NCBI GenBank assembly: GCA_947589525.1
Contig: CANQAW010000050.1
Location: 1 to 10,518, forward strand
DNA from: Candidatus Gastranaerophilales bacterium
GTDB lineage: Bacteria > Cyanobacteriota > Vampirovibrionia > Gastranaerophilales > Gastranaerophilaceae
DNA length: 10,518 bases
Reading direction: 5' to 3'
Shown here: positions 5,557-10,518 of the stretch, piece after piece
Layout of the letters: every line of letters starts with the position of its first letter
Position numbering within the stretch: the stretch's first letter is position 1
The notes under the pieces: model-generated
Database searches by the model: none
What the model saw: only the letters and a program-made list of their open reading frames with translations
What the model was told of the DNA's origin: nothing
Translations under genes and position numbers: made by a program

Positions 5557-7163
5557 TGGGATTACTTGATAAAATAGATATTAAAACGTTGGTTGCCGAA
5601 ACCAAAGCAAGAATCAAGAGGGTGTACCTTCAAGATGATATGCCTTGGATTATCGGTTACAGCGGCGGGAAAGATTCAACTTGCACTACACAGATTATCA
5701 TTGATACTTTGATGGATATGAATGATGAAAATATTGCCTTGCATAAAAAGGTATATGTTATATCGTCTGACACCATGGTGGAAACACCCATGATTATAGA
5801 CACTATAGCCGAAACAATTGCAAAAATCAACCGGCTTGCCGATAATTTCAAACTCCCCGTTGAAGCGCACATAATCAGACCTGAAATATCTAAAAGTTTT
5901 TGGGCTAATTTAATAGGGCGCGGTTATCCGTGTCCCAATCAAATGTTTCGTTGGTGTACAGACAGATTAAAGATAGAGCCGGCAAATAAATTTATAGAAT
6001 CTTTGATAAACAAATACGGTGAGACTGTTATGATCCTGGGTGTGCGTGAAGGCGAAAGCAATTCTCGCGACAGGGTGTTGGATAACCATACGATTGAAGG
6101 CAAAGATTTGATGCGGCACACCACACAGGCTAATTCTTTCGTCTTTGCGCCTATACGTAATTTTACAAAAGACGATGTCTGGAATTATCTGTTGACGACT
6201 GATTCACCCTGGGGATCGGATAATACAAAACTATTTAAGCTTTACCAAGATTCATTAACAGGTGAAGAATGTCCTATGATGATATCGGATGAGGATAAGA
6301 AGAAAACAACTTGCGGCAATAGCAGATTCGGATGCTGGGTTTGTACGGTTGTGAATGAAGACAAGTCTTTAACGGGATTTATAAAAAGCGGCGTTAAATG
6401 GTTGACGCCTTTACTTGAATACCGCAATTGGCTATATTCAATAAGGGATGAAAAAAGTCGGAGAATGCATTGTCGCAGGAACGGCAGCTTATATTATGCA
6501 AGAGTCGGCACGGATACAGATGGCAATATAGTTATACCTTCAAAAGGTAGAAGAACCCGTAATGCCATTCATAAAAAAGTAAACGCGTGGGTTGACGATG
6601 ATAATGAAGTGTGGCAAGTTTTCGAAAACGGCGACGTGGAGCAAGCGGCAAAAAATTATATTGTAAATAATAATATAGATTTGCGATCCGGCGACGAACC
6701 TAAAATTATTATTAAAAAATTAGACGATGAATATTACCGCTTGGGCGTTGGCCCTTTTACGTTGGATACGCGAAAGGAAATATTGGATCGACTGTTACAA
6801 GTACAACACGGCTTGCATAACGGCTATACTTTGATAAAAATGGAAGAGCTTAAGATGATTCAAAAGCTTTGGTACGAAGAAGGAGATCTCAATAATTCTG
6901 TATTTAACATTTACAAAAAATATTATGACAATTATGAGATTGTAAGTGACGATATTCAGCTGTTGAATCAGGAAGATTATATGTATCTTATGCGTATCTG
7001 CGAAAAGAACGACGTTGATTTTTCCATGTTTAAAGAACTGCTTGATTTGGAGAAGACGAATATCGGTTATCGCCGTCGATCGGAAGTCATCAAACAAATT
7101 AGAGAACGGCTAAACCAAGAGTACCTTTCGATTGACCAACGGGAGAATTCCGATGAAGATTAA
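5556..7163 (+). CDS. dndC: DndC, PP-loop ATP-pyrophosphatase / Fe-S protein for DNA phosphorothioation
   Basis: 535 residues, usual for the family. The PP-loop S36-G-G-K-D-S41 binds ATP, as in PAPS reductases and related sulfurtransferases. Four cysteines fit the Fe-S cluster ligands of DndC: C134 in FRWCTDRLK, and C253, C260 and C263 in a C-x6-C-x2-C group (CGNSRFGCWVC). C126 is an extra nearby cysteine. DndC has ATP pyrophosphatase activity and receives sulfur from the desulfurase, and is thought to activate the DNA backbone for replacing a non-bridging oxygen with sulfur. A Shine-Dalgarno AAAGG lies six bases before the ATG, inside the end of dndB; the start codon shares one base with the dndB stop. 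Its 3' end overlaps the dndD start by 11 bases. The C-terminal third (from about 350) is acidic and helical with no motif I recognise. Identification very sure. Confidence 0.96.
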   Translation: MGLLDKIDIKTLVAETKARIKRVYLQDDMPWIIGYSGGKDSTCTTQIIIDTLMDMNDENIALHKKVYVISSDTMVETPMIIDTIAETIAKINRLADNFKLPVEAHIIRPEISKSFWANLIGRGYPCPNQMFRWCTDRLKIEPANKFIESLINKYGETVMILGVREGESNSRDRVLDNHTIEGKDLMRHTTQANSFVFAPIRNFTKDDVWNYLLTTDSPWGSDNTKLFKLYQDSLTGEECPMMISDEDKKKTTCGNSRFGCWVCTVVNEDKSLTGFIKSGVKWLTPLLEYRNWLYSIRDEKSRRMHCRRNGSLYYARVGTDTDGNIVIPSKGRRTRNAIHKKVNAWVDDDNEVWQVFENGDVEQAAKNYIVNNNIDLRSGDEPKIIIKKLDDEYYRLGVGPFTLDTRKEILDRLLQVQHGLHNGYTLIKMEELKMIQKLWYEEGDLNNSVFNIYKKYYDNYEIVSDDIQLLNQEDYMYLMRICEKNDVDFSMFKELLDLEKTNIGYRRRSEVIKQIRERLNQEYLSIDQRENSDED

Positions 7164-9033
7164 AGAGTTGCAGCTACAGAACATAGGTCCTTATTCGGGG
7201 CGGCATAAAATTGATTTTAATACTTCGAACTCAAAAAACATAATACTGATCGGGGGTCAAAACGGGGCAGGGAAGACGACCATTCTTAAAGCGATAAAAA
7301 TTGGGTTGTATGGATGCTTTGCATATGGCTATAAGACCGAAAATATGTCTTATTTTAAAGAAGTCGAAAGTCTGCTGTCCTATCATGCGGTTAATAAAGA
7401 GTATTCCATAAGAATTACCATAGAACTCGTTGAAAAGCTTGAAAAGAACGAATATATCATTTTACGCACATGGGACAAGAACAATAACGGTCTCGTTGAA
7501 AATGTTAAAGTAATAAAAGACGGCACACTTTTAAATGATTCGGATTGTATGGAGTTTATTTGTAAATTACGGGCAGTGACTTCTCCTGAATTGATTAATT
7601 CCTTTATATTTGATGGGGAAACAATAGGGCGTATCATTGATTCAAACAGGACAAATGGCTATATTCAAAATATGTTCAACAGCATTTTCAACATTGACAT
7701 ATTGAATCAGTTTCGCGAAGATTTAACTACATACCTGAATACCGAAAAAGATAAACTTAATGCAAGCGCCGACTTCGATTTGACTTCATTATTGATAGAT
7801 ATCAATAATAAGAAGTCGACATTGGCGTTGGCAAGAGAACGAAAGAGAGAAACAGATAATGAAATTAAAGATATCAAAACGCGTGTCGATTCTCTTCAGA
7901 ATGAATTCATAAGGCTCGGCGGGATATCGAAAACCCAATCAATTAATCTAAAAAACGAGGTTAAAAATCTCGAAAAGTTATCGGAGGACAATAATAGAGT
8001 TCTGCGGGAATTTTATGAAGATTTTTTACCCTATTGCATCGTATTGAATGAGTTAAAGAATATTACAGAACGCAGCAGAAAAGAACTTCCCAAAATATAT
8101 GCGACCATGCTTGAACAGGTGCAGCGCTATATGCACGAAGATTTTTCGGTATATATTAATAAATTAAAGTCTGATGACGAAAAAATGTTATTCGGACTTA
8201 AAGAGGACGATATAGTCGATCTGGAAAAATTGGTTCAATCTACCTACGAAAAGATATTTACCGTACGGGCAATATTAGAGGGCAAAAACAGCTTGGTCGG
8301 CAATATGTTGCAATTGCGTTCGACGCTGGAAAACAGTTCCTCGACATCACGGTTAGACGAAATCATCGTTGAAATCGGTCAATTGGCGGAGATGCTGTCG
8401 ACATTAAAGAATAATCAACTTGATTTAGACGGTCATATAGATGACTTGAACAGAGAAGTCGGGATGATGATAAAGAGATATGAAAATATGCTTGAGGTGT
8501 GCAGACGTGAAAGATCTGTCAGCAAAAGCTATCTGATATGCAGTGATTCAATCAAGATTATTAATGATTTGATTGCTCATATAACTGCAGATAAATTGAA
8601 AGCTCTATCGGTAATGACCTGTGAAAAATTCAATGAAACTGTACGAAAAAGCAATTATTTGTCTGAAATAATAATAGACAACGACTTTAGTTTGCGCCTG
8701 TATTCCGGCAACCGACCTTTTGATGTTTCCGCGCTTTCGGCAGGAGAAAGACAGATTTTAGTCAGCTGTATCATATGGGCTATGTTTAAGGCTTCCGGCA
8801 GACGGGAAATGTTTGTCTTTGACACGCCGTTGGCTCGTCTTGACGGGGCTACGCGTTCTCTGTTTATAGATAAAATAGTTTCAAGCATAAGCGATCAGGT
8901 TTTGATTCTATCGACAGACACCGAATTTACCGGAAAAAATTACGAATTAATCCGAGAACGTATATCAAAGACTTATTTATTGAATTATAACGACGCAACG
9001 AATTCCTCGATAATTGAAGAAAAATATTTTTGA
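7153..9033 (+). CDS. dndD: DndD, SMC/Rad50-like ATPase of the phosphorothioation complex
   Basis: 626 residues from the ATG at 7153, chosen because GGGAGA (7141-7146) lies six bases upstream. An in-frame TTG at 7132 would add seven residues but has no such site. ABC/SMC ATPase elements are split between the ends. The N-terminal Walker A is GGQNGAGKT (34-42). The C-terminal signature is S529-A-G-E-R-Q, and Walker B is MFVFDTP (553-559) with D-loop LARLD (560-564). The segment between, roughly 190-490, is charged and heptad-like, as expected for coiled coil. No CxxC zinc hook is visible at the turn. The family supplies ATPase activity, probably to handle or nick DNA during sulfur insertion, in complex with DndC and DndE. 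The start overlaps the end of dndC by 11 bases, implying translational coupling; dndE follows after 16 bases. Very sure of identity. Confidence 0.95.
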   Translation: MKIKELQLQNIGPYSGRHKIDFNTSNSKNIILIGGQNGAGKTTILKAIKIGLYGCFAYGYKTENMSYFKEVESLLSYHAVNKEYSIRITIELVEKLEKNEYIILRTWDKNNNGLVENVKVIKDGTLLNDSDCMEFICKLRAVTSPELINSFIFDGETIGRIIDSNRTNGYIQNMFNSIFNIDILNQFREDLTTYLNTEKDKLNASADFDLTSLLIDINNKKSTLALARERKRETDNEIKDIKTRVDSLQNEFIRLGGISKTQSINLKNEVKNLEKLSEDNNRVLREFYEDFLPYCIVLNELKNITERSRKELPKIYATMLEQVQRYMHEDFSVYINKLKSDDEKMLFGLKEDDIVDLEKLVQSTYEKIFTVRAILEGKNSLVGNMLQLRSTLENSSSTSRLDEIIVEIGQLAEMLSTLKNNQLDLDGHIDDLNREVGMMIKRYENMLEVCRRERSVSKSYLICSDSIKIINDLIAHITADKLKALSVMTCEKFNETVRKSNYLSEIIIDNDFSLRLYSGNRPFDVSALSAGERQILVSCIIWAMFKASGRREMFVFDTPLARLDGATRSLFIDKIVSSISDQVLILSTDTEFTGKNYELIRERISKTYLLNYNDATNSSIIEEKYF

Positions 9034-9049
9034 CGGACGATAAAAAATT

Positions 9050-9451
9050 ATGAATTTAAGATTAAGAACATCTGCCGATACCGAAATGAAGTTAACGGAA
9101 CTTGACAGAAAGATCAGACTTTCGTCAAAGGCAGCCATTATGCGGATCGCCATAGCCTGTTCTTTAAAAAAAGAGGGAGACCCCCGCATAGTTAACGGTG
9201 AAAGGGTGATTTATGATATAAAAAATCAAGGCGGCATCGATTATCAGCGGTTGACTATTTTCGGGCAGGCGGAAGATATATTCAGACTTTTAATGATAAA
9301 TCATCTTGGCGTCAATATAACCGATGAAGAATTTTTTCCCGAATTGACGTGCGCACATATAAAGCGCGGGGTGGATTTTCTATACTCCGAGTATCGCTAT
9401 ATTGACAACAAAGATAAATTTTTTGAAAAATTAATCGATATGAGTAGGTAG
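9050..9451 (+). CDS. dndE: DndE, small DNA-binding subunit of the phosphorothioation complex
   Basis: 133 residues, within the family's usual range. The N terminus carries the DndE pattern RLRTSADTEMKLTELDRKIRL followed by the helix AAIMRIAIACSL. A second conserved block is GGIDYQRLTIFGQAEDIFRLLM. The N-terminal half is rich in Arg and Lys, in line with DNA binding. DndE from E. coli was reported to form a tetramer that prefers nicked double-stranded DNA, and it is essential for the modification. The gene starts 16 bases after the dndD stop. Its ribosome binding site is weak (GGACGA well upstream of the ATG), so reinitiation after dndD is plausible. Its stop is four bases before the dndA ATG. 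Identity is sure. Confidence 0.93.
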   Translation: MNLRLRTSADTEMKLTELDRKIRLSSKAAIMRIAIACSLKKEGDPRIVNGERVIYDIKNQGGIDYQRLTIFGQAEDIFRLLMINHLGVNITDEEFFPELTCAHIKRGVDFLYSEYRYIDNKDKFFEKLIDMSR

Positions 9452-9455
9452 GGAT

Positions 9456-10518
9456 ATGCTTTATTTGGATAATGCGGCGACAACACGGATAAAGGAAGAA
9501 ATTTTGCGCGAGATGCTTAAAGCGGGAGAAGCTTACGGCAATTCTGAGGCAAAATTTTATGCCCCTGCGGAAGATGCAAAGCGACTGATATCTTTGGCAA
9601 GGAATAGTGTGGCGAAAGCCGTAAACGCCGAACCCGACGAAGTGATTTTTACGAGCGGTGCAACGGAATCCAATAATTTAGCGCTTAAAGGGGTGTATTG
9701 GAAGAACTGCAAACAAAAAAACAAGATAGTAATTTCTTCCATAGAACATTCTTCCGTATACGAGACATGTGAATTTCTTGAAAAGCTCGGAGCGGAAATT
9801 TCTATAATATCGGTCGACAAGACGGGCAGGCTCAATCTTCACGAACTTGACGCTTCATTGGATGACAATACTTCGTTGGTTTCAGTTATATATGTGAACA
9901 ATGAAGTGGGAACAATTCAAGATTTGCCCGCTATAGATGCAATATGCCAAAAACATAATGTGAAATTACATATCGATGCAACGCAGGCAATAGGTAAAGT
10001 AAAAATCGACATAAAAAAATATTCTTCATTGCGCTATATAACTTTTACGGCGCATAAAATTTACGGTCCTAAGGGCATAGGGTGTCTCGTCAAACGCAAT
10101 GGCGACGACAACGATTTGATTCCGCTTATACACGGCGGTGGGCAGGAAGGCGGATATAGGGCGGGAACTTTGGCAAATGAACTTATTGTCGGTTTCGGCA
10201 AGGCTTGCGAAATAGCTTTGGCTGATTTTGACGAAAATCATAAAAGGCTGCAAGAATATGAAAATATAGTTTTGCAAAAACTGCAAGCCAAATTCGGTAA
10301 TCAAATGGAATTGAATAATGATTTTGAGGGCCGTGTTCCGGGCTTATTGAATGTGCGCTTGCGCGGCTATAATAATATGGTTTTGCTGAAAGCAATTTCT
10401 TCGGATATCGCCGCATCGACGGGAAGCGCTTGCGCAGTTTCAAAACCTTCGCGCGTGTTGCATAATATGGGCTTTGACGAAACATGCATAAATGAAAGTA
10501 TACGTATCTCAATTTCCC
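9456..10518 (+). CDS. dndA: DndA, cysteine desulfurase (IscS/NifS type), 3' end beyond the window
   Basis: 354 residues are visible from the ATG at 9456 and the frame is still open at the window edge; such enzymes are usually about 380 residues, so little is missing. It opens with MLYLDNAATT, typical of the family. PLP-binding and catalytic positions can be seen: H98 (SSIEHSSV), D174 and Q177 (HIDATQA), the Schiff-base lysine K201 (TAHKIYGPKGIG), the RAGT segment (YRAGTLAN), and the active-site cysteine C326 in STGSACAVSKPS. The enzyme takes sulfur from L-cysteine as a persulfide and passes it to DndC. It also builds the DndC Fe-S cluster in characterised systems. GGTAGGG just before the ATG, overlapping the dndE stop, serves as ribosome binding site. 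Its place last in the operon differs from the divergent upstream dndA of Streptomyces lividans. A housekeeping IscS is the alternative, but context favours DndA. Confidence 0.92.
   Translation, partial: MLYLDNAATTRIKEEILREMLKAGEAYGNSEAKFYAPAEDAKRLISLARNSVAKAVNAEPDEVIFTSGATESNNLALKGVYWKNCKQKNKIVISSIEHSSVYETCEFLEKLGAEISIISVDKTGRLNLHELDASLDDNTSLVSVIYVNNEVGTIQDLPAIDAICQKHNVKLHIDATQAIGKVKIDIKKYSSLRYITFTAHKIYGPKGIGCLVKRNGDDNDLIPLIHGGGQEGGYRAGTLANELIVGFGKACEIALADFDENHKRLQEYENIVLQKLQAKFGNQMELNNDFEGRVPGLLNVRLRGYNNMVLLKAISSDIAASTGSACAVSKPSRVLHNMGFDETCINESIRISIS

Noticed and set aside
5657..7097. Antisense open frames of 60-100 codons across dndC and other dnd genes
   Set aside because: They lie entirely inside well-supported genes, lack family motifs and behave as reading-frame shadows.
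7132..7152. TTG at 7132 as start of dndD
   Set aside because: No Shine-Dalgarno is placed for it, while GGGAGA is well placed for the ATG at 7153. The family N terminus begins KIKELQLQNIGPY, which fits the ATG.
1..10518. CRISPR arrays, insertion sequences, tRNA or rRNA genes
   Set aside because: No spaced direct repeats, transposase motifs, terminal inverted repeats or conserved RNA gene sequences were found on reading both strands. The Abi gene is related to Cas13 ancestry, but no repeat-spacer array accompanies it.

Overview
The window is AT-rich. It has close-to-consensus sigma-70/sigma-A promoters (TTGACA and TATAAT-like boxes 17 bases apart) and purine-rich Shine-Dalgarno sequences before most genes. 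Together these fit a low-GC Gram-positive bacterium (Bacillota, perhaps a clostridial lineage). This is an inference from style only; no taxonomic marker gene is present. All supported genes lie on the + strand and read as a defence island.

Left part (1-2076): the 3' end of an unrecognised gene is followed by an Abi_2-family gene of the AbiF/AbiD type, a HEPN-like candidate RNase toxin with an RNCVAH motif. Eight bases after its stop begins a perfect TTGACA-17-TATAAT promoter. It drives a predicted RNA of about 100 nt with an imperfect hairpin and a GC-rich terminator. This matches the AbiF toxin plus noncoding-RNA antitoxin arrangement, the family from which Cas13 has been proposed to descend. 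About 600 bases of noncoding DNA follow, with two further promoter-like elements.

Middle (2077-4384): a small unrecognised 114-aa protein precedes a 627-aa DUF262 protein with a DGQQR motif and a divergent HNH-like (DUF1524-type) tail. DUF262/DUF1524 proteins such as SspE and GmrSD are modification-dependent nucleases, so this is a candidate restriction partner for the next module.

Right part (4429-10518): a complete dndBCDE set followed by dndA, which runs off the window. It makes DNA phosphorothioate modification. DndA (cysteine desulfurase) mobilises sulfur. DndC (PP-loop, Fe-S) activates the DNA backbone or carries sulfur. DndD (SMC-like ATPase) and DndE (DNA binding) complete the machine, and DndB is the DGQHR regulator. 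The genes overlap or nearly abut and appear to be one operon. Its promoter lies under a perfect 38-bp palindrome centred on the predicted transcription start, the best candidate operator in the window. No dndF, dndG or dndH is seen, which makes the upstream DUF262 protein more interesting as an effector.
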